In this document: piece after piece, positions 1 through 9,987 of the stretch
Layout of the letters: each line of letters opens with the position of its first letter
Position numbering within the stretch: position 1 is the first letter of the stretch
Assembly: GCF_014855495.1 (NCBI RefSeq)
Contig: NZ_JACYFJ010000004.1
Coordinates: 62,001 to 126,000, forward strand
Length of the DNA stretch: 64,000 nucleotides
DNA from: Euzebyella saccharophila
GTDB taxonomy: Bacteria > Bacteroidota > Bacteroidia > Flavobacteriales > Flavobacteriaceae
Direction of reading: 5' to 3'
Program-made: the position numbers and the translations under genes
Notes under the pieces: generated by a model
Told to the model about the DNA's origin: nothing
Database searches by the model: none
What the model saw: only the letters and a program-made list of their open reading frames with translations

Positions 1-1460
1 TCCGATGCCGAACTAAAATTGGCTATCCATTTTTGCTCCATCAATTGTTCCAAGGTTCCATCATAGGCAACCCCTTCATTATCGATATAATCTTCATAGG
101 CATCGGCCAATCCCCAAGTTTCTAAAGAGGCCTCCACCCCTTTGTTATAATTACCCTCGGCATCGGTACCCCATCCTTTTAAGGCGGCCTCGGCCTTTAA
201 GAAGCACAATTCAGCATAGGAAAATACCCGTGCTTTTAGATTAGGGCCTTCAAGTTCATTGAACATAGGATTCATTAGGGAAACATGAATATTACCCCCA
301 CCCTGTACCGGACTCGGATTCAAGTTATAGGTATAAGGTTCTGTACCTTGGTTAGACACCGGTAAGCCCACAAATACGCCATTGGTATCGATCATAGTAA
401 GCCCTGCCTCACGATCTGCATACCAAGTTGCAGGGTCATAAATGGCCAAGTTTTTACTCGCTAGAGAATCGTTGTTAATATATCGCAATCCGTTGGAAAT
501 CTCTAGAAAAGTAGATGGCCCAGAAGGCATTTCGGCGGGAGCGACCACTTGCGTAGGTACCTCAACAGCATCGAACCAGATATCACTTCTAGGGTCATCT
601 AGTTCCTCTAAAGCGTAAATCAATGTGGCACATGGCTTTACCCGAGTAAAATTAGAAGGTGTAGCTGACAAACCGTTACTAGGCTGCGAATCTCCGGGAC
701 TAATGCCTAAATAGGAAACAGCAAGCTCATCATCTACACTTTCCATTAGTGGTTTTGCCAAAGTATTTTGGACGCCGGTACTAGCAAATGCAGGGTCTTT
801 TTCAGACAATCGCATGTAATACCTCAAAGCAAGTGAATTAGCGTATTTCTCCCATTTTTCGGCATCACCTCCAAAGAAAATATCCTGAGAAGGGCTTATG
901 GTTTCCAAACTGGACATATTAGATGAAATCAATTGGGATGCAGCTTCAAAATCGGCTATTGAGCCCTTGTAAACCGATTCTTGAGAGTCGTATTTAGGTA
1001 AATCGACCCCATCAGCATCTGCCCCTTGCAAGGCTTCCGTATAGGGCACATCCCCATAAAAGTCGGTTAAGAGAGCAAAATTGTGTGCCCTTAAAATCAT
1101 TGCAATTGCCTCATGAAAAACCAGTCCGGATTCTTGTGAGCGCTCCAAGGCCAGGTTTACGGTTCTTAAATTGTTGTAATAAGTTTCCCATCCGTCGCCT
1201 TCCCAATCGTAATCATTGGTGCCCCAAGAATCTTTCTGAATATATTGAACGTAGGCGGCCAAAGGATTGCTATAACCCTTATTGCCTACATCCATAGCCG
1301 TATTTACCATAACATCGGTCAACAAAAAGCTAGGATTACCTTCTTCTAGATTGACCCCATTCGGATTGATATTACGCTCCGTAATATCATCATCACACGA
1401 ACCGAGCACTACTAGCACAGCTAAAAGAGCCAGGTTCATTATTTTATTTAAAGTCTTCAT
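1..1460 (-). CDS. SusD/RagB-family nutrient-binding outer-membrane lipoprotein (partial, C-terminus outside window)
   Basis: The reading frame runs leftward from an ATG at 1458-1460 and stays open to the window edge, so about 486 codons are present and the C-terminus is missing. The N-terminus is a lipoprotein signal: MKTLNKIM, a hydrophobic core, then the lipobox LGSC with the acylated Cys at residue 22, followed by DDD, an acidic stretch typical of surface-exposed Bacteroidota lipoproteins. The segment NPNGVNLEEGNPSFLL and the following AYVQYIQKDSWG resemble the SusD-like_2 subfamily. SusD proteins cap the SusC channel outside the cell and capture oligosaccharides or peptides. It lies 33 bases downstream of susC on the same strand, so the two form the usual pair. 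The substrate cannot be read from the sequence. Confidence 0.93.
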   Translation of the reverse strand, partial: MKTLNKIMNLALLAVLVVLGSCDDDITERNINPNGVNLEEGNPSFLLTDVMVNTAMDVGNKGYSNPLAAYVQYIQKDSWGTNDYDWEGDGWETYYNNLRTVNLALERSQESGLVFHEAIAMILRAHNFALLTDFYGDVPYTEALQGADADGVDLPKYDSQESVYKGSIADFEAASQLISSNMSSLETISPSQDIFFGGDAEKWEKYANSLALRYYMRLSEKDPAFASTGVQNTLAKPLMESVDDELAVSYLGISPGDSQPSNGLSATPSNFTRVKPCATLIYALEELDDPRSDIWFDAVEVPTQVVAPAEMPSGPSTFLEISNGLRYINNDSLASKNLAIYDPATWYADREAGLTMIDTNGVFVGLPVSNQGTEPYTYNLNPSPVQGGGNIHVSLMNPMFNELEGPNLKARVFSYAELCFLKAEAALKGWGTDAEGNYNKGVEASLETWGLADAYEDYIDNEGVAYDGTLEQLMEQKWIANFSSAS

Positions 1461-1493
1461 AACTATATCTAATTTTTTATTGAATTGACCTGA

Positions 1494-4400
1494 TTAAAAT
1501 CCTACACTTAATTTAAATCCAACAGGAATTGCCCACGGATTTACATTAAACCTTTCAATACCTTGCTTGAATTGGATGCCACTTCTTCCCTGCTCGCTAG
1601 ATTCCGGTTGAAATGCCATTTCTGGATCGATACCAATATCGGCTTTCGTCCAGAGAATCACGTTTCTACTGTACAGGGAAATAGCCAAGTTTTGCAATCC
1701 GATTTGTTTAATGGACTTAGAAGGTACGTTGTAGGTCAATGAGATTTCCCGAAGCTTTACATAATCGGCATCAAATGTGGCATTTCTTGTAAAATCCCAT
1801 CCATAGTGATCTTGGTAACGGGTGTATACCGTTCCGGGCCCGCCTAAATTTTCAGCGGTCGCTACGAAGTTTCCATTTTCGTCATACTCTCCTAGTACAC
1901 CAGGCATAAACACGCCGTCACTAAGAGTTACGCCTCCTTCTTCTACGGGAAAGCCCCCATCAGCAGCAGTAGGTCCTCCTACCAGTACATAGAATTCACC
2001 ATCAGGAGAAAGATATTGGTCCGCATTTTCTTTTAAATATGAGGGCAAATCACCTACATCACTAAAGTTGTGCAACTTATCTAACCACCTTTGCGTGTGC
2101 ATATCAGACTCACCGTAACGGTGGGTTTGGGAAACAAACTGACCACCTTTTCTCCAGTCAAAGTTCATAGAGAGTGTCCAATTTTTATAGGATGCCGAAG
2201 TGGTCATACCCAAGTTGAAATCTGGATTGAAATTTCCTATGATGGGTGCTACCCTATTTCCATCTTCATCTTCTCTAGTACGGTCACTACTTTCAAATCC
2301 TTCCTCATCGATTATAGGCCATCCAAAATAAGGTGAATTAGGGTCTTCTACCCGAACCATAGCGGCATCAAAAATATTACCGATTTCTTCACCGATCCAG
2401 GTGATGGCACCACCACGAGCATCGGTCCAAAGAGTAACGGAAGTCATACCATCCGCCAACTCCATTACCTTGGTACGGTTACGGCTAAAAATAAAGCCCA
2501 TATCCCAGTTCCAATCGTTTTTGGATACTATAGTCGCGTTCAAACCTGCTTCGATACCTTCACTGGTAATCAGACCGGCATTAATGAACTTAGAGTTATA
2601 CCCTGACGAAATGGGCGTATTAACCGGAAAAATCTGGTCTTTATTATCGCTTTCATAATACGTAAAATCAAATCGCAACCTGTTACTGAAAAAAGCTAGG
2701 TCTACACCTGCTTCCCAAGAATTTTGTTTTTCAGGTTCTAGTTCAGGATTTAGAAGGTTACTGGATACTGATAACAAAGAACCTCCATCCCAAGAGTTTC
2801 CACTATTCAAAATAGGTACTAATTTGTAAGGATCTGTATCGTTTCCGACTTCAGCATAACCCGCTCTTAATTTCACCATTGAAACCTTATTCCCCATATT
2901 AAGGGCGTTGTTCAACAGCAAACTTGCAGATACCGACGGGTAGTCATAAGCATTTTTGCCTACTGGCAACGTACTGGACCAATCTTTACGGAAGGTAACA
3001 TCTACAAAGAAAGTATCCATAAAACCAATATTTGCCAGGCCGTATAAACTGTTTACCTGTCTTTCTGTATTATAGGAATTGTAGTTCAAGTTTTCAGGAG
3101 CGATATTACTTAAAGTAAACAAGTTAGGCGTCAGTAGCCCTTGCCCCCTATCCTTGGTAGAATTGGTTACCTGAGACGTTCTATTTACCCTTCTGTTACC
3201 TCCGAAGGAGGCCGAAAAATCCCAATTATTGAATTTTTTAGCGTAGGTCAAAAGAAAATCGATATTGGTCTCATTTCTAAAAATATCGGTGATACCGTAG
3301 GCCCCGTTCATTTCGTTGGTATATCCATTCGAGATCTTAGTTTCACGAACTTCATTAACCTCATCAAAGTTGTAACGGACCATGCCTGACAATTCACTGG
3401 TTATCTGCCAGTCTGCCTTTACATTCCCATAAAATCGGTTTCTTTCAAAACTGTTATTGACCTCGTTGGCCAAATAATATGGATTGTTCCATTCTGTCTC
3501 CGTTGGGTCATCTCCAAAGGCGTAGGGGGAATTTTGACGAAGTCCTTCATAATCCGTAAGCCAATAATCTTCAAGGTCCCTAACATCAATGTGGGGTGCC
3601 AGCTCATACATCGCCTGAATAGGATTGGCTCCCCTATTACCTGCCGGCCTATTATCACTGGCCGTTTTCGTATAATTAAGACTTGAGCTTACGGTAATGT
3701 TATCTACCAATTTGAGGGAAGAGTTCAAATTGATGCTGTTCTTGCTCAAATCGGAATTAGGTATAAAACCTTTGTTCTCCAGATTGGTATAAGAAAGCCT
3801 ATAATTAAGCCTTTCGGTATTATCTTGAATGGAAATGTTGTTGGTTGATGTAATTGCCGTGTTAAAAAAGTTGGCGGCATTGTCATACGATTTCAATTCT
3901 CGAGGTACGGGAACCCCGCTTGCAATTTCTTCGGCAGTGTAGGGCCAATGAATGGCATTGATTCCCTGATCCAAAGCAGGACCGGCCCAAGCCGATGAAG
4001 TCTCACCTATGAGTATGGCCCCATATTCATTTGAGGGAAAATTATCTTCAGTATATGGTCTTGAGCCCGCAGCAAATCTTGTGTGCGTATCAAGGTATCT
4101 GTACGGGATGTCAAATACCGTACTGGAATTAATGGTAACGCCCATCCCCTTTTTGGCCTTTCCGGATTTGGTAGTAATCAATACCACCCCATTACCGGCA
4201 CGAGAACCGTACAAAGCGGCTGCACTGGCCCCCTTTAAAACCGTCATGGTTTCAATGTCGTCGGCATTAATATCCGAAATAGCATTACCATAATCGACTC
4301 GGTTATCGCGACCAACGCCACCCACGTTGTTCAAGGAGTTATAAACCGGAACTCCATCAATTACAAAAAGCGGTTGGTTATCGCTTGAAAGGGAAGTTGC

Positions 4401-4907
4401 TCCCCTAATAACCATACTTACGGAAGAGCCCGGTGCTCCTGTACTATTGATCGCTACCCCGGAAACTTTTCCCGAAAGGGCGTTCAAAGCATTTTCTTGT
4501 GGTACATTGTCCAGTGCATCTCCATCGACCTCACTTACCGAATACCCCAAGGATTTTTTCTCTCGGGAAATACCCAGTGCAGTGACCACCACCTCGTCTA
4601 AGGCTTCAGAACTGGGCTCAAGTGAGACATTCAAGGTATTTTGACTTCCAACAGGCACTTCTTTGGAAGACATTCCTATGTACGAAAATAAAAGAATGGC
4701 ATCATTGCCGGGCACATTAATACTGTAGTTACCGTCAAAATCGGTGCTTACCCCTGTAGTGGTTCCTTTAAGAACCACGGATACTCCGGGTAAGAGTTCT
4801 CCATCTGTACTGCTGACAGTTCCGGTAATTTCCCTTTGTGCCATTACCCCTGTTACGGAGAGAACGAAAAAAAGAAAAAGTAACGAACGAATCATTGGTT
4901 TTTTCAT
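1494..4907 (-). CDS. SusC/RagA-family TonB-linked outer-membrane transporter
   Basis: This 1137-residue protein has a signal peptide ending in GVMAQ, then a carboxypeptidase-regulatory-like domain (about residues 24-110, starting REITGTVSSTDGELLPGVSV). A TonB-box-like segment DEVVVTALGI follows, then a plug domain (about 120-240, with GKVSGVAI and PLFVIDGVPV) and a long beta-barrel ending in an aromatic residue (KLSVGF). These are the standard features of SusC. The family imports bound glycans or peptides through the outer membrane with TonB energy. It is the first gene of a susCD pair read leftward and is divergent from the symporter/GH2 operon at 5406, which may handle the same nutrient in the cytoplasm. 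Length is normal and the frame is intact. Confidence 0.97.
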   Translation of the reverse strand: MKKPMIRSLLFLFFVLSVTGVMAQREITGTVSSTDGELLPGVSVVLKGTTTGVSTDFDGNYSINVPGNDAILLFSYIGMSSKEVPVGSQNTLNVSLEPSSEALDEVVVTALGISREKKSLGYSVSEVDGDALDNVPQENALNALSGKVSGVAINSTGAPGSSVSMVIRGATSLSSDNQPLFVIDGVPVYNSLNNVGGVGRDNRVDYGNAISDINADDIETMTVLKGASAAALYGSRAGNGVVLITTKSGKAKKGMGVTINSSTVFDIPYRYLDTHTRFAAGSRPYTEDNFPSNEYGAILIGETSSAWAGPALDQGINAIHWPYTAEEIASGVPVPRELKSYDNAANFFNTAITSTNNISIQDNTERLNYRLSYTNLENKGFIPNSDLSKNSINLNSSLKLVDNITVSSSLNYTKTASDNRPAGNRGANPIQAMYELAPHIDVRDLEDYWLTDYEGLRQNSPYAFGDDPTETEWNNPYYLANEVNNSFERNRFYGNVKADWQITSELSGMVRYNFDEVNEVRETKISNGYTNEMNGAYGITDIFRNETNIDFLLTYAKKFNNWDFSASFGGNRRVNRTSQVTNSTKDRGQGLLTPNLFTLSNIAPENLNYNSYNTERQVNSLYGLANIGFMDTFFVDVTFRKDWSSTLPVGKNAYDYPSVSASLLLNNALNMGNKVSMVKLRAGYAEVGNDTDPYKLVPILNSGNSWDGGSLLSVSSNLLNPELEPEKQNSWEAGVDLAFFSNRLRFDFTYYESDNKDQIFPVNTPISSGYNSKFINAGLITSEGIEAGLNATIVSKNDWNWDMGFIFSRNRTKVMELADGMTSVTLWTDARGGAITWIGEEIGNIFDAAMVRVEDPNSPYFGWPIIDEEGFESSDRTREDEDGNRVAPIIGNFNPDFNLGMTTSASYKNWTLSMNFDWRKGGQFVSQTHRYGESDMHTQRWLDKLHNFSDVGDLPSYLKENADQYLSPDGEFYVLVGGPTAADGGFPVEEGGVTLSDGVFMPGVLGEYDENGNFVATAENLGGPGTVYTRYQDHYGWDFTRNATFDADYVKLREISLTYNVPSKSIKQIGLQNLAISLYSRNVILWTKADIGIDPEMAFQPESSEQGRSGIQFKQGIERFNVNPWAIPVGFKLSVGF

Positions 4908-4960
4908 CTTGGTAGAATTAGTTAATTAGGAAATTGAATGAAATGATGTTTAATTCCTAA

Positions 4961-4987
4961 CAAAACTATCCGATTCTGCCTTTCAAA
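4961..4987 (-). promoter_or_regulatory. Candidate susC promoter (Bacteroidota TAnnTTTG type)
   Basis: On the minus strand a perfect TAnnTTTG box (TAGTTTTG) lies at 4968-4961, preceded by TTTG at 4987-4984. The spacer is 15 bases, shorter than the usual 17-20, so the -33 element is doubtful while the -7 box is good. The box sits 54 bases upstream of the susC start. Confidence 0.45.
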
Positions 4988-5005
4988 ACATATGGTATAT
5001 TATTA

Positions 5006-5032
5006 ATTACATATGTAATATTGACCAATATT
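5006..5032. promoter_or_regulatory. Two overlapping perfect palindromes upstream of susC (possible operator)
   Basis: ATTACATATGTAAT at 5006-5019 is a perfect 14-base palindrome. AATATTG-AC-CAATATT at 5017-5032 is a perfect inverted repeat that overlaps it by three bases. They lie about 40-65 bases upstream of the candidate susC -7 box, where an activator would be expected to bind. The region is very AT-rich, so chance is possible for each one alone. Confidence 0.35.
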
Positions 5033-5405
5033 TTCGCTGTTTTACCACAAGAAAAAATTATGGTTAATATATCATTAATTTTTAGTCAAAAATCATAAGC
5101 AAATGAACTAGTGAAAAGACTTATAAGGGCTATTTCCGCCAATTGTAAGACTCAAAATCAATTATAATAATCCAACATTTCTACCGAAATCGATGGTTTG
5201 AGTTCTTTTTGAATAAACTACGGAAAGAAAATTGTCCAATGCTCTAAAGACTACTTAATTCCTTATAAGATATTTTAACCTATCCCGACACATTTAAAAG
5301 AATAAATCATTGATTATGTTAAAATTTCACGTAAAGTGTATAAAATATAAGAAATGAATTGAAGTCTATTGAGCGTACTTTGTAAGCAATCAAACTATAC
5401 CATCT

Positions 5406-6914
5406 ATGCTTGCCGGAATCGACTATTTTATTGTCATCGCCTATATCGTAGGAATGCTGCTATTAGGACTTTACTTTAAGAAATTTGTAAATACCTCAGA
5501 AGACTATTTTCTGGGTGGCAAAAGCTTGCCCTTTTGGGCCATCGGTATGTCGATAGTCGTATCTGATATTGGGGCACTCGATTTTGTAGGCGTTTCCGGT
5601 CAGGCCTATAGATATGGTGTATCAGTAGGTAACTTTGACTGGGTTGGTTCCGTACCGGCCATGCTATTGGCCGCCTTTATTTTTATTCCCTATTTCTGGC
5701 GTGGTGGCATGTACACCATTCCCGAATATCTGGGACGCAGGTACAACAAATCGGTCAGAACGATTGCTTCCGCTACTTGGATACTTTTCTTTGCTCTCGA
5801 TCTTGGTGTACTCTTTTGGGCAAGTGCCGTATTGCTCAACGTGCTCATGGGTTGGCCCATTTGGATTTCAATTCTTTCCACCGCCGGAGTGGTTGGCCTT
5901 TATACCTATTTCGGTGGAATTACAGCGGTTATCATGACCGATGTAGTTCAAATGATAATCATGTTCGTAGGTGGATTTGCCCTCGTTTTCTTAGGATTGC
6001 ACGCCGTTGGTGGATGGGAAAACATGGTAGAGAAAATAAGTACCATGGGACCAGAATACCAAAGCCATTTTGATATCATTCAACCTTCGGACACCACTTC
6101 TCCATTTCCGTGGACAGGAATTCTTTTCGGTCTGACCTTTGTAATGGCAAATGCCTACATGATCGGTAATCAGTCTATTGTTCAACGATGTCTTACAGCT
6201 AAAAATGAGTGGCACGCCAAAGCCAGTATGATTTTTGGATCGGCCTTAAAAATGTTCATTCCTATTTTGGTGCTATTTCCGGGGTTGATGGCCGTGGTGG
6301 TACACCCAGATTTGGCAGATGGTGACCAGGCATTGCCCATGATGATAAAAAGTATTTTGCCCCCAGGATTGGTAGGTCTTATGTTCGCTGCTTTTTTTGC
6401 CGGACTTATGTCGAGTGTCGATTCGCTTTTGAACTCTACCGCCACCCTGTTTACCAAAGATATTTATGAGCCTTTTATTAAAAAAGGCGCAAGTGACAAG
6501 CATTATTTAAAAGTTGGGCAAATAACCACTTTGATTTTATTGATTTTTGGGGTGGCGACCTCACCAATCAGTAGTGATTTCCCGGGAATATATGTGGCTA
6601 TACAGACCTTTATGTCCTATTTCCAAGGCCCCCTCTTCGCCATTCTCCTATTGGGCATTTTCTGGAAAAGAACTACTCAATGGGGCGGACTTTCAGCATT
6701 GATAATCGGAATTGCCTTTGCCGTTTTCTTAAATGTCTTTAAAGAACACTTTTTTCATATTGAAGACCCCTTCCTCTATATTTCATGGTGGTCTTTTTTA
6801 GTGGGATTTGTCATCAATATCGTAGTAAGCCTTTGTACCAAAAAACACTCGGAAAAAGAGTTACAAGGCTTGGTCTTTAACGCGAAAATAGTCACCGAAA
6901 ACACCTCTATATAA
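5406..6914 (+). CDS. Sodium:solute symporter (SSS family), probable sugar/glycoside importer
   Basis: This 502-residue polytopic membrane protein has about 13 hydrophobic segments. It shows SSS-family features: the N-terminal DYFLGGKSLPFWAIGMS segment, the GMYTIPEYLGRRY motif after TM3, and FFAGLMSSVDSLLNS in the TM8 region, which contributes to the Na+ site in the family. SSS transporters import sugars, inositols, amino acids or sialic acids with Na+. It opens a tightly spaced operon with two small membrane proteins and a GH2 hydrolase that has no signal peptide. The likely cargo is therefore a small glycoside or oligosaccharide that is cleaved after uptake. The exact substrate is not determinable. 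Confidence 0.93.
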   Translation: MLAGIDYFIVIAYIVGMLLLGLYFKKFVNTSEDYFLGGKSLPFWAIGMSIVVSDIGALDFVGVSGQAYRYGVSVGNFDWVGSVPAMLLAAFIFIPYFWRGGMYTIPEYLGRRYNKSVRTIASATWILFFALDLGVLFWASAVLLNVLMGWPIWISILSTAGVVGLYTYFGGITAVIMTDVVQMIIMFVGGFALVFLGLHAVGGWENMVEKISTMGPEYQSHFDIIQPSDTTSPFPWTGILFGLTFVMANAYMIGNQSIVQRCLTAKNEWHAKASMIFGSALKMFIPILVLFPGLMAVVVHPDLADGDQALPMMIKSILPPGLVGLMFAAFFAGLMSSVDSLLNSTATLFTKDIYEPFIKKGASDKHYLKVGQITTLILLIFGVATSPISSDFPGIYVAIQTFMSYFQGPLFAILLLGIFWKRTTQWGGLSALIIGIAFAVFLNVFKEHFFHIEDPFLYISWWSFLVGFVINIVVSLCTKKHSEKELQGLVFNAKIVTENTSI

Positions 6915-6916
6915 TT

Positions 6917-7132
6917 ATGTTGAATTTTGATTGGGCTGCTGGAATATCGCAAGAAACCGCAAAAATGATATTTTTCGGTCTCTATCTAATAATTGGGGCC
7001 TTGGTATTGCTTTTGCCTACAGAATACATTTATCAAGGCATTCCAAAAGAAAAAAGATCTTGGTACCATAATCTAAAAATTTGGTCGTGGGCCGTTCTAG
7101 GAATTTTGGCAACCGTTTACTACTTATTTTAA
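6917..7132 (+). CDS. Small two-helix membrane protein, function unknown
   Basis: This 71-residue protein starts two bases after the symporter stop codon. It has two hydrophobic segments (about residues 17-36 and 52-70) separated by a basic, aromatic loop (YQGIPKEKRSWYHNLK). I do not recognise a named family. Its place directly behind an SSS transporter, with a second tiny membrane protein next, suggests an accessory or regulatory subunit of the transporter, but that is inference from position only. Confidence 0.75.
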   Translation: MLNFDWAAGISQETAKMIFFGLYLIIGALVLLLPTEYIYQGIPKEKRSWYHNLKIWSWAVLGILATVYYLF

Positions 7133-7142
7133 AATTTCAACT

Positions 7143-7379
7143 ATGACCGAAATAGAGCTATTGAACAAAATCAAAACGGCCAAGATAAATCGAGCCCTTG
7201 GAGTCTTTATATTAATTTTTGGCCTTATGGTGTTAGTTGCCATAGCCTTTACCGAAACTTTTGTGCAACAAATGACCGATTTGGTAGCTGGCATGGTATT
7301 GATCCTTATTGGCGGAGGTATGTTTTGGAAATCACAAATGAACTTGGTTCAGCTAAGTACTAAGAATAAATCGCTGTAA
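7143..7379 (+). CDS. Small two-helix membrane protein, function unknown
   Basis: This 78-residue protein has a charged N-terminus (MTEIELLNKIKTAKINR), then two hydrophobic segments (about 18-38 and 46-62) and a polar tail. It lies 10 bases after the preceding small membrane gene and one base before the GH2 gene, so it is very likely co-transcribed. No family is recognised. It may form a complex with the symporter. Confidence 0.75.
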   Translation: MTEIELLNKIKTAKINRALGVFILIFGLMVLVAIAFTETFVQQMTDLVAGMVLILIGGGMFWKSQMNLVQLSTKNKSL

Positions 7380-7380
7380 T

Positions 7381-9975
7381 ATGGCCTTTTATAATTGGGA
7401 ACTTACAGATAATTGGAGGTTAGAATCCTCTTCAAACATAAAGTATGACGGTAAAGAATTATCGTCACAGGGTGAATGCTCAAATGATTGGATGCGTGTT
7501 GATGTTCCGTCTACTGTTTTAGCGGCATTGGTCAAAAATAAGGTCTACGAGAACCTCTATGTTGGTGAAAACCTAAAAACCGTTCCTAAAGAAATTTTTA
7601 CTGTTCCCTGGTGGTATGTCAAAACTTTTGAACTCAGCAAAAAGCAGGCTAGCCTTTTTGATGAACTTGTTTTTGAAGGAATTAATTACAAAGCGAATAT
7701 CTGGTTGAACGGAACGAAAATTGCCGATTCCAATTTAATTGATGGAGCATATCGCATTACGACTATAGAAACCAGCGAACACTTAAAAGAAGGCGAGAAC
7801 CTATTAGCTGTAGAAGTGATTCCTCCTATACCCGGAGATTTTAGTACCGGATTCGTTGACTGGAATCCAAAGCCTCCTGACGGAAATATGGGAATTTTTA
7901 GGCCTGTAAAACTACTTTTGCACGGCGGCGTCCTTCTCAGTAAACCATTTGTTAAAACCTATTTAAATGATTTTGTAGGCTCTTCTGCCGAGGTTCATAT
8001 TTCTGTGGAAGTTGAAAATAAATCGGACACTTCAATAACTGGAGACCTGTATGCAACATTTGGTGATATTAAAATCGAAAAAAAATTACATTTAGAGGCC
8101 CATAGCAGTACGATAATTCATCTGAAACCAACAGAATTTGACCAACTGAACATTAAAAACCCGAATCTTTGGTGGCCTGCAGACATGGGAGAACCTCATT
8201 TGTATGAACTTCACATGCAGTTTTCCTCTAATAAGAACATACACAGTGTTTGTCAAACCAACTTCGGAATAAGAAGTGTCACCGATTATTGGCTTGATGG
8301 CGAACACCGCGGATTTAAGATCAATGGTAAAAAACTATTGATCAAGGGTGCCGGTTGGACGGATGATTTGCTGCTCATGGATTCCCCTGAAAAACTGGAA
8401 GCGCAAATTAAATATGTGCGCCATATGAATCTCAATTGTGTTCGACTCGAAGGTTTTTGGGGAACAGATCAAAAATTATATGATCTCTGCGACACTTACG
8501 GCATTCTGATTATGGCGGGTTGGAGTTGTCATTGGGAGCATGAAATTCACATGGGAGTTCCTGTCGACGAACGATTCGGAGGTGTTTATAAGCCTGAACA
8601 CATCGAGCATGTAGCCAAGGCTTGGCAAGACCAAATTACTTGGTTAAGAAATCACCCCAGTATTTTTGTTTGGACGGTAGCTAGTGACAAAGTACCTATT
8701 ACCGCACTCGAAGAGCAATATATCAAGATCTTTGATCAGTACGATAATACGCGACCTTACCTGAATTCTACAGGAGGCGTTGGCAGTGACCAACATGTGA
8801 TTGGCAGTGAAGATGTCATTAGCGAAATTAGCGGCTCTTCAGGCGTAAAAATGCTCGGCCCTTATGATTATACGGCGCCAGTCTACTGGTATACGGATAC
8901 TAATTTTGGTGGTGCCTATGGTTTTAATACCGAAACGGGGCCGGGTGCTCAAATTCCGGAATTGAGCAGCATTAAGAAGTTTATTCCAGACGACAAGATG
9001 TGGCCCATTAACGAGGTGTGGAATTACCATTGCGGACTTTATGAATTCGCACATCTCGACAGATTTAAAGAGGCCCTGATTGCCAAGTACGGCGAAGCAA
9101 AAAATTTTGACGACTTCAACAGAAAAGCCCAAGCATTAAACTATGAGCTGATGCGCCCCATGTTTGAGGCGTTTAGGGTGAACAAAACTAAAAGTACAGG
9201 TGTGATCCAATGGATGCTGAACGCGGCATGGCCCAAAATGTATTGGCAATTATACGACTATTACCTGATGCCAACGGCAGCTTTCTACGCCGCTAGAAAA
9301 GCCTGTGCTCCCCAACAGTTAATCTATGAATACGGAAGTCGTTCTGTGTACTTGGTCAATGACCTATTTGATGTAAGTTCTGATTGTATCGCAAAAATTA
9401 AAGTTTTTAATATTCATTCAGAATTAATTTTCAGTGTCGAGCACCAAATCATTTCTGAAGCAAATAGCTCGACTCAGTTGTATGAATTAAGTGACATCAA
9501 CAATTTATCGACTACCTATTTTTTAGATCTCAGATTGTTCGAGAAGGACAAGAATGTGATTAGTTCTAACTTTTATTGGCTATCCACACAAGAAGAGATT
9601 TTGGATTACGAAAAAAATTTAGGTGAATTCGCCTTTCATACCCCGAGCAAAAAATTCTCCGATTATACCCTACTACAACAATTGGAAGCACTTGAACTAC
9701 AAGTCAATTACGAAATAAAATCCAATCAAATAAAGGTAGCGTTAACCAATACCAACAACGCTATAGCATTTCAGATTTCATTGTTTCTTTTGGATGAAAA
9801 AGGGAATGATATTCTTCCTATTTTTTGGGATGAAAACTACCTCTCCCTTCTGCCGAACGAAAAGAGAGCGATAAAAGTCCATTTTAATTATCATGGAACT
9901 GTCCAATTAAAAATTTCTGGATGGAATATTAAAGAATTTAGAACCGAAATTTATCCAAAAACGATACCAATTTAA
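7381..9975 (+). CDS. Glycoside hydrolase family 2, exo-beta-glucosaminidase/beta-mannosidase type, apparently cytoplasmic
   Basis: This 864-residue protein has the GH2 order: sugar-binding jelly-roll (about 10-180, with the PWWYVKTF and FEGINYKANIWLNG signatures), Ig-like domain (about 190-300), TIM barrel (about 305-640) and C-terminal Ig-like domains. LLIKGAGWTDDLLL opens the barrel and resembles exo-beta-D-glucosaminidases and plant-type beta-mannosidases. In NHPSIFVWTVASDK the Asp at 436 matches the Asp proton donor of the glucosaminidase branch. Glu518 in FNTETGPG is the likely nucleophile. There is no signal peptide, unusual for a SusCD-associated hydrolase, so it probably acts on a substrate imported by the upstream symporter. 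The specificity (GlcN, Man or a related sugar) is uncertain. Confidence 0.9.
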   Translation: MAFYNWELTDNWRLESSSNIKYDGKELSSQGECSNDWMRVDVPSTVLAALVKNKVYENLYVGENLKTVPKEIFTVPWWYVKTFELSKKQASLFDELVFEGINYKANIWLNGTKIADSNLIDGAYRITTIETSEHLKEGENLLAVEVIPPIPGDFSTGFVDWNPKPPDGNMGIFRPVKLLLHGGVLLSKPFVKTYLNDFVGSSAEVHISVEVENKSDTSITGDLYATFGDIKIEKKLHLEAHSSTIIHLKPTEFDQLNIKNPNLWWPADMGEPHLYELHMQFSSNKNIHSVCQTNFGIRSVTDYWLDGEHRGFKINGKKLLIKGAGWTDDLLLMDSPEKLEAQIKYVRHMNLNCVRLEGFWGTDQKLYDLCDTYGILIMAGWSCHWEHEIHMGVPVDERFGGVYKPEHIEHVAKAWQDQITWLRNHPSIFVWTVASDKVPITALEEQYIKIFDQYDNTRPYLNSTGGVGSDQHVIGSEDVISEISGSSGVKMLGPYDYTAPVYWYTDTNFGGAYGFNTETGPGAQIPELSSIKKFIPDDKMWPINEVWNYHCGLYEFAHLDRFKEALIAKYGEAKNFDDFNRKAQALNYELMRPMFEAFRVNKTKSTGVIQWMLNAAWPKMYWQLYDYYLMPTAAFYAARKACAPQQLIYEYGSRSVYLVNDLFDVSSDCIAKIKVFNIHSELIFSVEHQIISEANSSTQLYELSDINNLSTTYFLDLRLFEKDKNVISSNFYWLSTQEEILDYEKNLGEFAFHTPSKKFSDYTLLQQLEALELQVNYEIKSNQIKVALTNTNNAIAFQISLFLLDEKGNDILPIFWDENYLSLLPNEKRAIKVHFNYHGTVQLKISGWNIKEFRTEIYPKTIPI

Positions 9976-9987
9976 TCAAACTGAACT

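Larger units (their letters stand above)
4908..5405. other. Intergenic region between divergent susC and symporter operon
   Basis: These 498 bases hold no convincing reading frame. They contain the candidate susC promoter and the paired palindromes described separately. Close to the symporter there is a TACTTTG at 5376-5382, one base short of the TAnnTTTG consensus, which could be the rightward -7 box. The middle part (about 5040-5340) shows nothing recognisable. Confidence 0.5.
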
